Origin: Pedobacter sp. L105
GTDB lineage: Bacteria; Bacteroidota; Bacteroidia; Sphingobacteriales; Sphingobacteriaceae
Length of the DNA stretch: 64,000 bases
Assembly: GCF_009765875.1 (NCBI RefSeq)
Contig: NZ_LMUP01000009.1
Span: 62,001 to 126,000 of the forward strand
Direction: 5' to 3'
Numbering within the stretch: position 1 is the first letter of the stretch; the number at the start of each line of letters is the position of its first letter. A program made the translations under genes and the position numbers. Below, in pieces: positions 9,187 through 17,146 of this stretch. Below the pieces are notes generated by a model. It saw only the letters and a program-made list of their open reading frames with translations. It was not told where the DNA came from and ran no database searches.

Positions 9187-9236
9187 ATTTCTCTTTTTTG
9201 TTGAAGCAAATCTCTGCATCAATCACCAGGTTAAAA

Positions 9237-9262
9237 TAACCAAAACGCTCTTTGTTGTAGTC
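9237..9262 (-). promoter_or_regulatory. 21-bp-spaced operator (module 2)
   Basis: Read on the minus strand, this 26-bp segment runs from GACTAC to TTTTGGTTA, with the two half-sites 21 bp apart and the near edge about 50 bp upstream of the NmrA start at 9186. It matches 23 of 26 positions of 10864-10889 on the other strand, in front of the amidohydrolase gene. The shared core includes AAGAGCGTTTTGG. Confidence 0.65.
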
Positions 9263-9318
9263 TATACGTATGATGCTGGTGTCTAAAGAAATATTGAATT
9301 TTTCTAAACTTATCTGTT

Positions 9319-10233
9319 TTACTGGAAACCTTTATTTTTTCGGTAGGCTGCGGGAGTGGAGCCTGTTTTTGATTTAAAAATCCTGTTAAAAGCGGCTTCC
9401 GACTGATAACTAACGTTTGCTGCAATCTCTGCTATATTGCTGTTATCTGTGAGTAGCAATGTGGAGGCCCTTTTAATGCGCCAATTGGTAAGGTAGTTTA
9501 AGGGCGTTTCATGCAATAGTTTTTTAAACTGATTGAAGAAAACAGAACGTGACATGCCAATCTCTGATGCTAACGATTCCAACGTCCAATTTATTTGAGG
9601 GGAATCTTGCATCAGTTTTAGCGCCTTGCTGATCTTGGGATCGTTTAACGCAGAAAGAAAACCACTGGCAGGCGCGTCCCGCTCCAAGTATGCCCTGATG
9701 ATATTGACAAACATAATTTCCGACAAACATTTGAGCATCACACTGCTTCCTGGCTTTTCATCATTCATTTCCTCCAGCATTAATTGCGTCACCTGCTTTA
9801 GTAATTGCTGATTTTCAGTCCCGTATTGGCTGATGTGAATAATTGAAGGTAAGTCCTTTAAAAAAGGATGGAGGAGCTTGTAATCAAATTCAAAATGGCC
9901 TGCTACAAGCATAGTGATGTCGCCGCTGCCATTAAAAACAGGGATACCTTCCCTGCGGGCCTTCACAAATTCAGGAGAGGTCATGCGTAAACTGGTAGAT
10001 CGATCAGCTATCCAGTGAGCGCTTCCGTGAGGGACAAATACCAGATCGCCTTCCGCCATTTCTATGCGATGACCATCAGGTGATCCAATAGTACAACTGC
10101 CGCTCACCAGTCGCCAGAATTGCGAATTTTCATCCGCAACTATATCCAGTCCCCAGGGAGCCGAAAGGGGGAATTTGCTGTAAACCACAGTCTTTAGCCT
10201 GATGGCCTCTAATACGGTACTTAATGCATCCAT
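9319..10233 (-). CDS. AraC-family regulator with cupin sensor
   Basis: The 304-residue protein has an N-terminal cupin_6-type domain (about 1-175: APWGLDIVADENSQFW, EGDLVFVPHGSAHWIAD) and a C-terminal AraC domain. The first HTH is ESLASEIGMSRSVFFNQFKK, and the second is IAEIAANVSYQSEAAFNRIF with the usual tail GSTPAAYRK. It is divergent from the SnoaL-like gene at 10333, and 99 bp separate the two starts. That gap contains two ATACGAT copies (10246-10252 and 10262-10268), a possible operator. Members of this family often control a divergently encoded oxidoreductase or cyclase-like gene; control of 10333 is inferred. Confidence 0.88.
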   Translation of the reverse strand: MDALSTVLEAIRLKTVVYSKFPLSAPWGLDIVADENSQFWRLVSGSCTIGSPDGHRIEMAEGDLVFVPHGSAHWIADRSTSLRMTSPEFVKARREGIPVFNGSGDITMLVAGHFEFDYKLLHPFLKDLPSIIHISQYGTENQQLLKQVTQLMLEEMNDEKPGSSVMLKCLSEIMFVNIIRAYLERDAPASGFLSALNDPKISKALKLMQDSPQINWTLESLASEIGMSRSVFFNQFKKLLHETPLNYLTNWRIKRASTLLLTDNSNIAEIAANVSYQSEAAFNRIFKSKTGSTPAAYRKNKGFQ

Positions 10234-10301
10234 TTGATTATTTTGATACGATTGAGCAAATATACGATACTTTTCAGTGCTTTAAGTATTGGATAACAGG
10301 T

Positions 10302-10314
10302 TACATTTGTGTCA
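10302..10314 (+). promoter_or_regulatory. -7 promoter box of the SnoaL-like gene
   Basis: TACATTTG matches the Bacteroidota -7 consensus TAnnTTTG, with a partial -33 (CTTT) about 18-19 bp upstream and the ATG 24 bp downstream. The extended sequence ACATTTGTGTCA recurs at 10913-10924, 14 bp before the amidohydrolase start. Confidence 0.45.
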
Positions 10315-10332
10315 TTAATCAATTAGAATATT

Positions 10333-10698
10333 ATGACAACTCAAGAATTAGCAAATCGCTACAATGAACTTTTTCAAAAAAGGCAAGCAGCAGAAATTTA
10401 TCAGGAGCTTTACAGTGCAGATATTGTTTGTACCGAACCTGAACATGCTTTGGCAATGGGTATCCCTACCATCACCAGGGGTATTGAAGCGGTTTTAGCA
10501 AAGTCAAAATCCAGAATGGAATTGATTGCAGAAGTACACAGTTTTTTTATCAGTGAAATTGTGGTTGGGGGCGACTATTTTAGCCTGGCGATGGGAAGGG
10601 ACATGACTATGAAAAATGGCCAGCGTTTACAAGTTGCAGAGATAGCCGTTTTTGGCGTAAAGGACGGTAAGATCATAACCGAAACTTTTTTTTACTAG
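10333..10698 (+). CDS. SnoaL-like (NTF2 fold) protein
   Basis: The 121-residue protein has the cone-shaped NTF2-like pattern: a first helix TTQELANRYNELFQK, YSADIVCTEPEH as the short strand after it, GIEAVLAKSKSRMELI, and C-terminal strands ending AVFGVKDGKIITETFFY. SnoaL-like proteins include polyketide cyclases and many uncharacterised small-molecule enzymes, and the substrate cannot be read from sequence. It is the first of three such genes in 6 kb (also 12095 and 15834). It is divergent from the cupin-AraC gene at 9319 and followed by a terminator, so it is probably monocistronic. Confidence 0.8.
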   Translation: MTTQELANRYNELFQKRQAAEIYQELYSADIVCTEPEHALAMGIPTITRGIEAVLAKSKSRMELIAEVHSFFISEIVVGGDYFSLAMGRDMTMKNGQRLQVAEIAVFGVKDGKIITETFFY

Positions 10699-10719
10699 TA
10701 ATAATAATTTGCAGGGCTG

Positions 10720-10744
10720 AGGATCATTCAGATGATCCTTTTTT
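10720..10744 (+). terminator. intrinsic terminator after 10333-10698
   Basis: An 8-bp perfect stem (AGGATCAT / ATGATCCT) with a TCAG loop is followed by a run of six T, 22 bp after the stop codon. Confidence 0.85.
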
Positions 10745-10859
10745 ATGTCTTTTAATGCTGGTTAAGGCGGTAAATGAGGGTATTATTCTGGTAAATGAAG
10801 TTAAACTACCCGTGAATCTAAGTGACTGACAATTTATTGCTTTAAAACATTTGTATTTT

Positions 10860-10891
10860 TTTTGACTACGACTAAGAGCGTTTTGGCTACG
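10860..10891 (+). promoter_or_regulatory. 21-bp-spaced operator of the amidohydrolase gene
   Basis: TTTTGACTACG (10860-10870) and TTTTGGCTACG (10881-10891) are direct repeats 21 bp apart and differ at one position. They lie 47-78 bp before the ATG at 10938. Related pairs are in all three NmrA/AraC promoters. This puts the amidohydrolase in the same predicted regulon although it has no adjacent regulator of that subfamily. Confidence 0.65.
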
Positions 10892-10937
10892 TTCACCGGG
10901 TTATAGTTGCAGACATTTGTGTCAAGAAAAATGACTT

Positions 10938-11927
10938 ATGAAAATAATTGCAATTGAGGAACATTTGATCACGGAGGAGATTGTTGCAGCCTGGAAAAAG
11001 CTGAAAGGTGTGCAGGACCTTAGTATAAAAATGACAATGGGAAACGACTGGGAGAAAAGATTACTTTATACCGGGGAAGAGAGAATTATGGCAATGGATG
11101 AGGCTGGTATAGATGTTTTGGTGCTCTCAGTGACCACGCCCGGGGTGCAGGGCCTGATGCCGGATCAAGCGGTTGAGCTTGCACGCGGCGCAAATGACGT
11201 CATCGCTCAAACCATACGTCAGCATCCCGACCGCTTTCAGGGTTTTGCTACATTGCCTACCGGAGCGCCGGATGATGCAGTTCGCGAATTGAAGCGTGCC
11301 GTCCGTGAACTCGGATTGAACGGAGCAATGTTATTTGGGCGCACAGAAGATCGCCATCTGGACCATCCGGAATTTTTTTCCATTCTTGAAGCTGCTGCTG
11401 AAATGCATGCACCTATCTACGTGCACCCGCAGACACCTCCGGTAGTTGTACGCGAGGCTTATTACCAGGGCCTTGGTCCGGATGCGGAAATCTTTCTCGC
11501 TGCGGGTGGATTTGGATGGCACTACGAAGCAGGATTGCAAGTGCTTCGTCTGATTGTATCCGGCGTGTTCGAAAAACTTCCCGACCTCCAAATCATCCTG
11601 GGCCATTGGGGAGAGGTAGTGTTATTTTACCTCGACCGCATCGACGCAGTCTCTGCGAACTTAAAATTACCCCGACCAATATCTGATTATTTCAGGACTA
11701 ACATCAGCATAACACCAGGTGGCATATTCAGCCAGCGATATCTAAAATGGACTATCGATGTATTAGGGGGAGTTGATCGTATCCTCTTTGCGTCAGACCA
11801 TCCGTTTAATTTGTCAAAGCATGGAAGCGCACGCCGTTTTCTTGATGAAGCAGACCTGAGCATCGCCGATAAGGAAAAGATTGCCTTTGGCAATTGGGAA
11901 AAAATGTGGGCGAATATTCGCCGATAG
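10938..11927 (+). CDS. amidohydrolase_2 family protein (LigW/ACMSD-like)
   Basis: The protein has 329 residues. The N-terminal metal motif is Glu-x-His (IAIEEHL, residues 5-10) instead of HxH, as in gamma-resorcylate decarboxylase and related enzymes. Further ligands are visible as PIYVHPQTPP, ILGHWGEVV and LFASDHPFNLS (the catalytic Asp). Family members carry out non-oxidative, metal-dependent decarboxylation or hydration of aromatic or dienoic acids. An aromatic carboxylate substrate is likely by family, but the exact one is unknown. The gene sits between two SnoaL-like genes (10333 and 12095) and carries the module operator at 10860. Two hairpins follow the stop. Confidence 0.85.
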   Translation: MKIIAIEEHLITEEIVAAWKKLKGVQDLSIKMTMGNDWEKRLLYTGEERIMAMDEAGIDVLVLSVTTPGVQGLMPDQAVELARGANDVIAQTIRQHPDRFQGFATLPTGAPDDAVRELKRAVRELGLNGAMLFGRTEDRHLDHPEFFSILEAAAEMHAPIYVHPQTPPVVVREAYYQGLGPDAEIFLAAGGFGWHYEAGLQVLRLIVSGVFEKLPDLQIILGHWGEVVLFYLDRIDAVSANLKLPRPISDYFRTNISITPGGIFSQRYLKWTIDVLGGVDRILFASDHPFNLSKHGSARRFLDEADLSIADKEKIAFGNWEKMWANIRR

Positions 11928-11955
11928 CCCCGGCTATTGCCTTAAAAAAAGTCAG

Positions 11956-11980
11956 GCAGGAGAAAAGTTCTTTTTCCTGC
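11956..11980 (+). terminator. imperfect hairpin after the amidohydrolase gene
   Basis: GCAGGAGAAAAG pairs with CTTTTTCCTGC with one bulge, 29 bp after the stop at 11927. The T-rich arm could serve as the tail. It may act together with the stronger hairpin at 12020-12054. Confidence 0.4.
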
Positions 11981-12019
11981 GATTCTTTATTGCGATAAAG
12001 AGTGTCAGAGAAATAGTTA

Positions 12020-12054
12020 AACAATGTCCTTCGATAAAGCGAAGGACTATTGTT
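12020..12054 (+). terminator. intrinsic terminator, 8-bp GC stem
   Basis: GTCCTTCG and CGAAGGAC flank a 6-base loop, and the stem extends through ACAAT/ATTGT with one bulged T. A T-rich stretch follows. It separates the amidohydrolase gene from the SnoaL-like gene at 12095. Confidence 0.7.
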
Positions 12055-12094
12055 TATTGTTAAATTATTTGTAACAGTGTAACGAAAATAGAAT

Positions 12095-12514
12095 ATGTCA
12101 ATTCAAACAAACGAACAGTTGATGGAAACTTTTGTAAGTTTCATTAACACCGCAGATAAAAAGTTAGGGAAGGAGATTATATCTCCTAAGGCCCTATTTT
12201 ATGTGCCTTCCAATCCCATACCGATGCGCGGACTTGAGGGATACCTCCATATCATCGGTATGATGCGGTCTGGCTTCCCTGATATTCAGTGGACATTGGA
12301 AGATATGATCATTGAAAATGAGAAAGTCGCAGCACGTTTTACAATGCGTGGAACCCACCAGGGAACTTTTCTTGGTGTACCAGCTACGGGAAAGTCAATA
12401 GAGGCTCGGGCTATTAACATTTATTATTTATCAGAAAATCAGATTATTGAAGAATATGGACAACCGGACTTGCTTGGTTTAATGTATCAAATCGGAGCCA
12501 TTCCCAGTAGGTAA
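12095..12514 (+). CDS. SnoaL-like ester cyclase family protein
   Basis: The 139-residue NTF2-fold protein has the pattern of ester-cyclase-like SnoaL proteins: LMETFVSFINTADKK, GLEGYLHIIGMMRSGFPDIQWTLEDM (two adjacent blocks), RFTMRGTHQGTFLGVPATGK, and a C-terminal IIEEYGQPDLLGLMYQIG. The GTHQG and PATGK elements are typical of this group. It lies 167 bp after the amidohydrolase gene and past two hairpins, so it is probably transcribed on its own. The substrate is unknown. Confidence 0.82.
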   Translation: MSIQTNEQLMETFVSFINTADKKLGKEIISPKALFYVPSNPIPMRGLEGYLHIIGMMRSGFPDIQWTLEDMIIENEKVAARFTMRGTHQGTFLGVPATGKSIEARAINIYYLSENQIIEEYGQPDLLGLMYQIGAIPSR

Positions 12515-12763
12515 AATGGCATAAAAATTAGAATAACAATTCCATCGGGACTAACCTTCCAATTTCGGAAAATTCGATATTGCTGAATCCAGGTTCAGCA
12601 ATAATATTTTCTGCTTCCATAGGGTATATTAATTACCTACGCTAAGATTGCGTCACTAAGCTTCATCTCTATCTGAATACACCATAGCAATTATTTGTAA
12701 ATAAAGATCTGATTTCCAGTAAACTCAAAGAAAAAGCGTTCGCAAATCTATACTGTAAAACCA

Positions 12764-12797
12764 CTTTAGTATAATAGCTAATCTCTTTGGTATAATA
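12764..12797 (+). repeat. direct repeats with 21-bp period, orphan operator
   Basis: CTTTAGTATAATA (12764-12776) and CTTTGGTATAATA (12785-12797) are 12/13 identical and 21 bp apart. A third partial copy, TTTAGTAT, begins at 12827, 41 bp after the corresponding position of the second. The spacing equals that of the TTTGGCTA operators, but no substantial gene follows within 400 bp. Confidence 0.5.
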
Positions 12798-12958
12798 TAA
12801 AAAGATCGTATTCATCCTGTCCATAGTTTAGTATCAAATCAATAAAAATAACGAAGTCAACCTGTTTTTTGCATTGCATTTCTTGAACTTTCGGTCGCTA
12901 AGAAATAGCCGCCATCAGCTTCAAGTTAAAGAAATAACATTTAAAATGTGAAAGGAGA

Positions 12959-13054
12959 ATGAAAAATATTATGAGATCAACGATACTTAATCATAAAATA
13001 ATTAAGACAGATAATGACTACCGCCCAAATATTAAATTTGCTATACAAGGTTAG
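12959..13054 (+). CDS. possible 31-residue ORF with strong ribosome site
   Basis: AAAGGAGA directly precedes ATGAAAAATATTATG, and the frame encodes a 31-residue basic peptide ending NIKFAIQG. The strong Shine-Dalgarno is unusual here. Almost the same start context (AAAGGAGG before ATGAAAAATATT) occurs at 40458. There is no recognisable family, and it may be a leader or a gene remnant. Confidence 0.25.
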   Translation: MKNIMRSTILNHKIIKTDNDYRPNIKFAIQG

Positions 13055-13254
13055 TATAACAATGGATACAGCGATCATAAATTACCTTTTAAAAACTGGA
13101 AATGCAATGGATTTTAATCTGTTAGAGTTTCTTTACCTGATAGGTTCATTTTTTTTAAAACGTATATCGCATATCATTTTTAACAAAACTATCGACCTAT
13201 AAATCAATAGTTTTTTTACTGATCAAATTACAAATGATCATTCATCTCATCACT

Positions 13255-13530
13255 ATGAAAAGACATCATCTAAGAAATCAGGAAGGCAAACTATTCATCG
13301 TCCTATCTGAACAGTTACGCTTTGAGCTTGAATCTAAAATGGATATGCTCTGGCTTACCGGTCAATTTAATATTTACATTAAAGCAGATTTTAAATCAGA
13401 TTTATTGGTCGATGAATACAAAATAATGATCAATTGCGTAAAAGACGTAACGGACAGTATTAAGTTAGCAGTTATGAATATTTGTAGTGCGATAAAAGTT
13501 TGGTATGAGTTTTCTAAGTATGGTTATTGA
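13255..13530 (+). CDS. hypothetical protein, 91 residues
   Basis: The ATG at 13255 (MKRHHLRNQEGK) gives a 91-residue soluble protein; an upstream start at 13234 would add seven residues. The composition looks protein-like, with alternating hydrophobic strands (KLFIVLSEQLRFELE, GQFNIYIKADF) and an amphipathic C-terminal helix (SIKLAVMNICSAIKVWYEF). I recognise no family. It lies 79 bp upstream of the AraC gene at 13610 on the same strand. It could be a small conserved protein or a degenerate fragment. Confidence 0.35.
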   Translation: MKRHHLRNQEGKLFIVLSEQLRFELESKMDMLWLTGQFNIYIKADFKSDLLVDEYKIMINCVKDVTDSIKLAVMNICSAIKVWYEFSKYGY

Positions 13531-13609
13531 ATCTCTCTATGGAGGCGAGGGATAGTGGGATCTGGTAGCAAGCGGCTCATAGGTAAAAAAAGATATCTTT
13601 GTTCATACA

Positions 13610-14467
13610 ATGCAAAAAAGAATAAAAGATATTCCTGTCAACGTCTTACCTGCGGGAACCAGGGAAGGAATTATGATTGCCAGAACATCAATTCATGGGT
13701 TACCCAACTCAAAAGAGGTAGAACGGTCACACCGGGACAATGGGTACGTTTTTATTTTGCAGGAAAAAGGAACAACTCATATTGAGATTGACTTTCAAAT
13801 TCACCAGATAACAGCATCATCGGTTATCTATATCAACCCTAACCAAATACATCGGCTAATAGGCTTTGAAAATGCCACTATGAGTACCTGGATGATAACC
13901 AGTGAAAACCTTCAGCCAGAATATTTGAAATTGCTGGAGGGCCTCACACCGGTGGATGCATTGGTTTTAGATGAACAGACCTTCACTATGATTTCGGAAA
14001 CAGCTACTCTTTGTGTGCAATTTTCTAAAAGAAAACAGGAGAAACTTTTTGGTTCCATCCTTAAAGAAAGTTGTAATACCCTGATCGCATTAGTTATATC
14101 TCAGTATTTAGCGCAACATCAAACAACTGATAAAACCTCCCGGTTCGGGGTGGTCACCAAAGCATTCAAATTACTATTAGAAAAGGATTTTGCAACTGTT
14201 AAGACCCCGGGAGCATACGCTAAGCGTTTGAATATATCGACGCCTTACCTCAACGAGTGTGTAAAAGCCACTACTGGTAATTCGGTTTCCGAACACATTC
14301 AGCAGCGTGTAATTCTGGAAGCAAAACGCCTGCTTTTTTATTCCAGCAAATCTGTAAAAGAGATTGCGGGGCAGCTCGGTTATGCTGATTATTCTTATTT
14401 TACCCGGCTGTTTGTAAAGCTTACAGGGATAACCCCAATAACCTTCAGAAGTAAAAACTTCGATTAG
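13610..14467 (+). CDS. AraC-family regulator upstream of a TetX-like gene
   Basis: The 285-residue protein has an N-terminal cupin-like arm (SHRDNGYVFILQEKG, ITASSVIYINPNQIHRL) and a C-terminal AraC domain. The first HTH is AYAKRLNISTPYLNECVKA, and the second is VKEIAGQLGYADYSYFTRLF ending GITPITFR. It lies 78 bp before the FAD monooxygenase gene at 14546 on the same strand, giving the regulator-then-TetX order also found at 45118 and, broken, at 36340-34402. Its sequence type differs from those two, so this pair may have assembled independently. Confidence 0.88.
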   Translation: MQKRIKDIPVNVLPAGTREGIMIARTSIHGLPNSKEVERSHRDNGYVFILQEKGTTHIEIDFQIHQITASSVIYINPNQIHRLIGFENATMSTWMITSENLQPEYLKLLEGLTPVDALVLDEQTFTMISETATLCVQFSKRKQEKLFGSILKESCNTLIALVISQYLAQHQTTDKTSRFGVVTKAFKLLLEKDFATVKTPGAYAKRLNISTPYLNECVKATTGNSVSEHIQQRVILEAKRLLFYSSKSVKEIAGQLGYADYSYFTRLFVKLTGITPITFRSKNFD

Positions 14468-14545
14468 TCCTATAATAACCCTCTATCAACATTGTTTGAA
14501 CTGAGCATTAGATGTTTCTTTACCGCTAACAAAAAAGGACATCAA

Positions 14546-15736
14546 ATGAAGACAGAAAAAGCAATAAATCTCTTAGAAAATAAAAAAATCGCCATCATAG
14601 GCGGAGGCCCGGGGGGATTGACACTGGCAAGACTATTACAGTTTAAAGGGGCAGAGGTTAAAGTTTATGAACGTGACGCTAATAGAGCATCACGGGTGCA
14701 GGGTGCTATTGTAGATCTTCATTTTGATTCGGGCCTGAAAGTTATGGAAGCCGCAGGTTTGATGGAAGCTTTCAAAGCTAATTATATGCAGGGAGCGGAT
14801 AAAACCCGAATGGTTGATCAGAATGCTCATGTTTACGTTGATGAACATAATGAAGTATCAGAGGTCAATTTTGGCGACAATAGATTCAGACCGGAAATTG
14901 ACCGTGGAGCTCTTAGAAATGTTTTAGCGGATTCCCTTTTACCAGGTACTGTTGTTTGGGATAGCCAGTTTATCGGGATGGAACAAATAAATGGTAAGTG
15001 GGAAATCCAATTCAAAAATGGAACGAAGGCTGTTGCAGATCTCGTAATAGGGTCAGATGGCCACCGCTCTAAAATCCGGCCTTATGTAACAGATATTAAA
15101 GCAGCCTATTCGGGTGCAACAATTATTCAGGGCGAGATAGATCATCCTGAAAAAGATTGCCCTGAGGTATATCAATTAGTTGACAATGGCAGTCTGATTG
15201 CGATGGGTGTGGGAAAGACCATCGCCGTGCAACCCAGAGGTGATGGCGGGTTAACATTTTATGCTGCTTCATTATATCCGGAAAATTGGATAAAATTATG
15301 TGGAATTGATTTTGGCAAAAGTGAAGAAGTAAATGCCTTTTTGATGGAGTTTTATGAAGGATGGAATCCAGTATTTTTTACACTATTTAAAGCCTGTACT
15401 CACTTTTCCGCGAGGCCGTTAAATTATTTTCCTTTGGACCAAAAATGGGATGCCCAATCAAATATTACCATTATTGGGGATGCTGCCCATTTAATGCCAC
15501 CGTCGGGAGAGGGCGTAAATACAGCCATGCTGGACGCTCTGGATTTAAGCCAGTGCCTTACCAGCGGTAAATTTAAAAATTTACAATCGGCTATTGCTGC
15601 TTTTGAAAAACAAATGCTGTCAAGAGCCTTTACGCTTGGGCAAGAGTCACTTGACGGGATAAAAGATTTTGCGTCCCCTACTGAAGAATCAGTTAGTAAA
15701 CTTAAACTGCAATTTGAGCAAAAGGCATTAAACTAA
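14546..15736 (+). CDS. TetX-like FAD-dependent monooxygenase
   Basis: The ATG at 14546 follows an AAAAGGAC stretch and gives 396 residues. The N-terminus NLLENKKIAIIGGGPGGL carries the FAD dinucleotide fold (GxGxxG at 19-24), followed by ERDANRASRVQGAIVDLH, the group A monooxygenase arginine region. The second FAD motif is IGDAAHLMPPSGEGVNTAML with the DALDLS extension. The length and motif order match Tet(X)-type enzymes (388 residues), which hydroxylate tetracyclines using NADPH. Many chromosomal homologues in Bacteroidota act on other aromatic compounds, so resistance must not be assumed. It is probably controlled by the AraC gene at 13610. Confidence 0.87.
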   Translation: MKTEKAINLLENKKIAIIGGGPGGLTLARLLQFKGAEVKVYERDANRASRVQGAIVDLHFDSGLKVMEAAGLMEAFKANYMQGADKTRMVDQNAHVYVDEHNEVSEVNFGDNRFRPEIDRGALRNVLADSLLPGTVVWDSQFIGMEQINGKWEIQFKNGTKAVADLVIGSDGHRSKIRPYVTDIKAAYSGATIIQGEIDHPEKDCPEVYQLVDNGSLIAMGVGKTIAVQPRGDGGLTFYAASLYPENWIKLCGIDFGKSEEVNAFLMEFYEGWNPVFFTLFKACTHFSARPLNYFPLDQKWDAQSNITIIGDAAHLMPPSGEGVNTAMLDALDLSQCLTSGKFKNLQSAIAAFEKQMLSRAFTLGQESLDGIKDFASPTEESVSKLKLQFEQKALN

Positions 15737-15833
15737 CAAACATCAAGATAATTTCTTACCCTACGTCAAATACAATTATTGTTTTTACGGACATTTTTGT
15801 GATGTCAATAATGACAACCTAAAATCTTTCAAA

Positions 15834-16394
15834 ATGAAAAATCTTTTTATAACCGCAACACTTACGCTAACTATAATGGCCGGAACTACTTTATATGGCC
15901 AGGCACAGACAAAACAGGAAGTTCAGAAAATGCAGAAAGAATTGAAACAATTAACTGCAGCAGACAAATTAGTACAACAGCATTTAACAAGATTTGATAC
16001 ACTGGATTTTACAGTCTTCAGTAACCAGAAATGGGTGCGCATGCACGAGAGCCACGCAAAAGATATCAAAGTTTTCTGGCCCGACGGACATGTAACAGTT
16101 GGTTTGAAAAAACATATTGAAGACATGAAGGCTTTGTTTGTTTATGCTCCGGATACACGTATCAAACAGCATCCAATCCGTTTCGGTTCAGGTGAGTTTA
16201 CGGCGGTAACCGGCGTTTTTCAGGGTACATTCACTAAACCAATGCCCATTGGTGGCGGCAAGTTTATCCAGCCGACCGGCAAAAAATTCAACATCCCAAT
16301 GGCTACCATTGGAATTTGGAAAGACGGTGTGATGATAGAGGAACACTTATTTTGGGACAATAAGGCATATATGGACCAGATCCTGGCCAAATAA
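15834..16394 (+). CDS. secreted SnoaL-like protein
   Basis: The 186-residue protein begins with a signal peptide (MKNLFITATLTLTIMAGTTLYG, cut around residue 22-26), then a short coiled segment (KQEVQKMQKELKQL) and an NTF2-fold domain: VQQHLTRFDTLDFTVFS, RMHESHAKDIKVFWPDGH, GVFQGTFTKPMPIGGGK and a terminal MIEEHLFWDNKAYMDQI. An export signal is uncommon for SnoaL proteins and places it in the periplasm. It lies 97 bp downstream of the TetX-like gene, and the esterase gene follows within 35 bp. The upstream region holds ACATTTTTGTGATGTCA, a variant of the -7 region motif at 10303 and 10913. The substrate is unknown. Confidence 0.82.
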   Translation: MKNLFITATLTLTIMAGTTLYGQAQTKQEVQKMQKELKQLTAADKLVQQHLTRFDTLDFTVFSNQKWVRMHESHAKDIKVFWPDGHVTVGLKKHIEDMKALFVYAPDTRIKQHPIRFGSGEFTAVTGVFQGTFTKPMPIGGGKFIQPTGKKFNIPMATIGIWKDGVMIEEHLFWDNKAYMDQILAK

Positions 16395-16429
16395 TAAATA
16401 GCAGTACCATTCCCAAATTTAATAAACAA

Positions 16430-17116
16430 ATGGAAGATAAAAATAGTACCGTAAAGGATACGGCTTTAGCATATAAGATCCGTGAGGCAAGCAGCGAAAA
16501 CCGAAAGCCAGGTTTAATTTTATTACTGCATGGAGTAGGAAGTAATGAAGATGATTTGTTTTCCCTGGCCAGTAAATTCCCGACAGAATTTGTTGTTGTT
16601 TCTGCAAGAGCACCTTATACCATTGCTCCTGGTAGGTATGCATGGTTTCAGGTGGATATGTCTGCAGGCAAACCGGTGATTAATCCTGAGCAAGCAGAAA
16701 AAAGCAGGCAAGTCTTGAATATATTCGTTAAACAGCTAATTGAGCTTTATGATATAAATGCTGATGAGGTATTTATAGGTGGATTTAGCCAGGGGGGAAT
16801 CATGTCCTATAGTGTTGGTTTAACTTTCCCTGAGAAATTTAAAGGGATTTTTATTTTGAGCAGCCGCTTATTGCCAGAGGTAAAACCACTGATTAAACCC
16901 GGGCCGGCACTGGCACAGTTGAGGGTTTTTATTGCCCATGGCAAACAGGATGCTGTGTTGAGGCTTAGTTATGCTGATGAAGCAAAAGATTATTTGCGGG
17001 GTCTTACCCCGAATTTGGTCTATCATGAATATGAAATGGGGCATACCATTAATGAAAGAGAGCTTGATGACCTCTCCATTTGGCTGCAAACCTCCCTGGA
17101 AAAAAATGCTTATTAA
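16430..17116 (+). CDS. phospholipase/carboxylesterase family hydrolase
   Basis: The 228-residue alpha/beta hydrolase has the oxyanion segment LLLHGVGSNEDDL, the nucleophile elbow GGFSQGG, the acid in AHGKQDAV and the catalytic His in MGHTIN. This is the order of the Abhydrolase_2 (carboxylesterase/thioesterase) family. No signal peptide is present, so it is cytoplasmic and acts on small acyl esters by family. It lies 35 bp after the secreted SnoaL-like gene and 30 bp before the Crp/Fnr gene, all on the plus strand, and is probably co-transcribed with one or both. Confidence 0.87.
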   Translation: MEDKNSTVKDTALAYKIREASSENRKPGLILLLHGVGSNEDDLFSLASKFPTEFVVVSARAPYTIAPGRYAWFQVDMSAGKPVINPEQAEKSRQVLNIFVKQLIELYDINADEVFIGGFSQGGIMSYSVGLTFPEKFKGIFILSSRLLPEVKPLIKPGPALAQLRVFIAHGKQDAVLRLSYADEAKDYLRGLTPNLVYHEYEMGHTINERELDDLSIWLQTSLEKNAY

Positions 17117-17146
17117 TTATTAGATTGCAAGGGTGAATGATGCCCT

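Larger units (their letters stand above)
12515..13254. other. 740-bp gene-poor stretch with remnants
   Basis: I see no confident gene here. A 30-codon minus-strand frame (12528-12620) reads MEAENIIAEPGFSNIEF, which resembles the end of a SAM-dependent methyltransferase (AGFsnIE) but is too short to be functional. A pair of 21-bp-spaced direct repeats lies at 12764-12797. A 31-codon frame with a clear AAAGGAG site starts at 12959. The stretch looks like the scar of a lost gene whose operator survived. Confidence 0.4.

Noticed and set aside
13014..13202. 62-codon open frame
   Set aside because: AT-rich, no ribosome site, no family, overlaps the end of a better small frame at 12959.
13555..13785. 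76-codon open frame on the plus strand
   Set aside because: It overlaps the start of the AraC gene at 13610 in another frame, with a very basic, low-complexity product.
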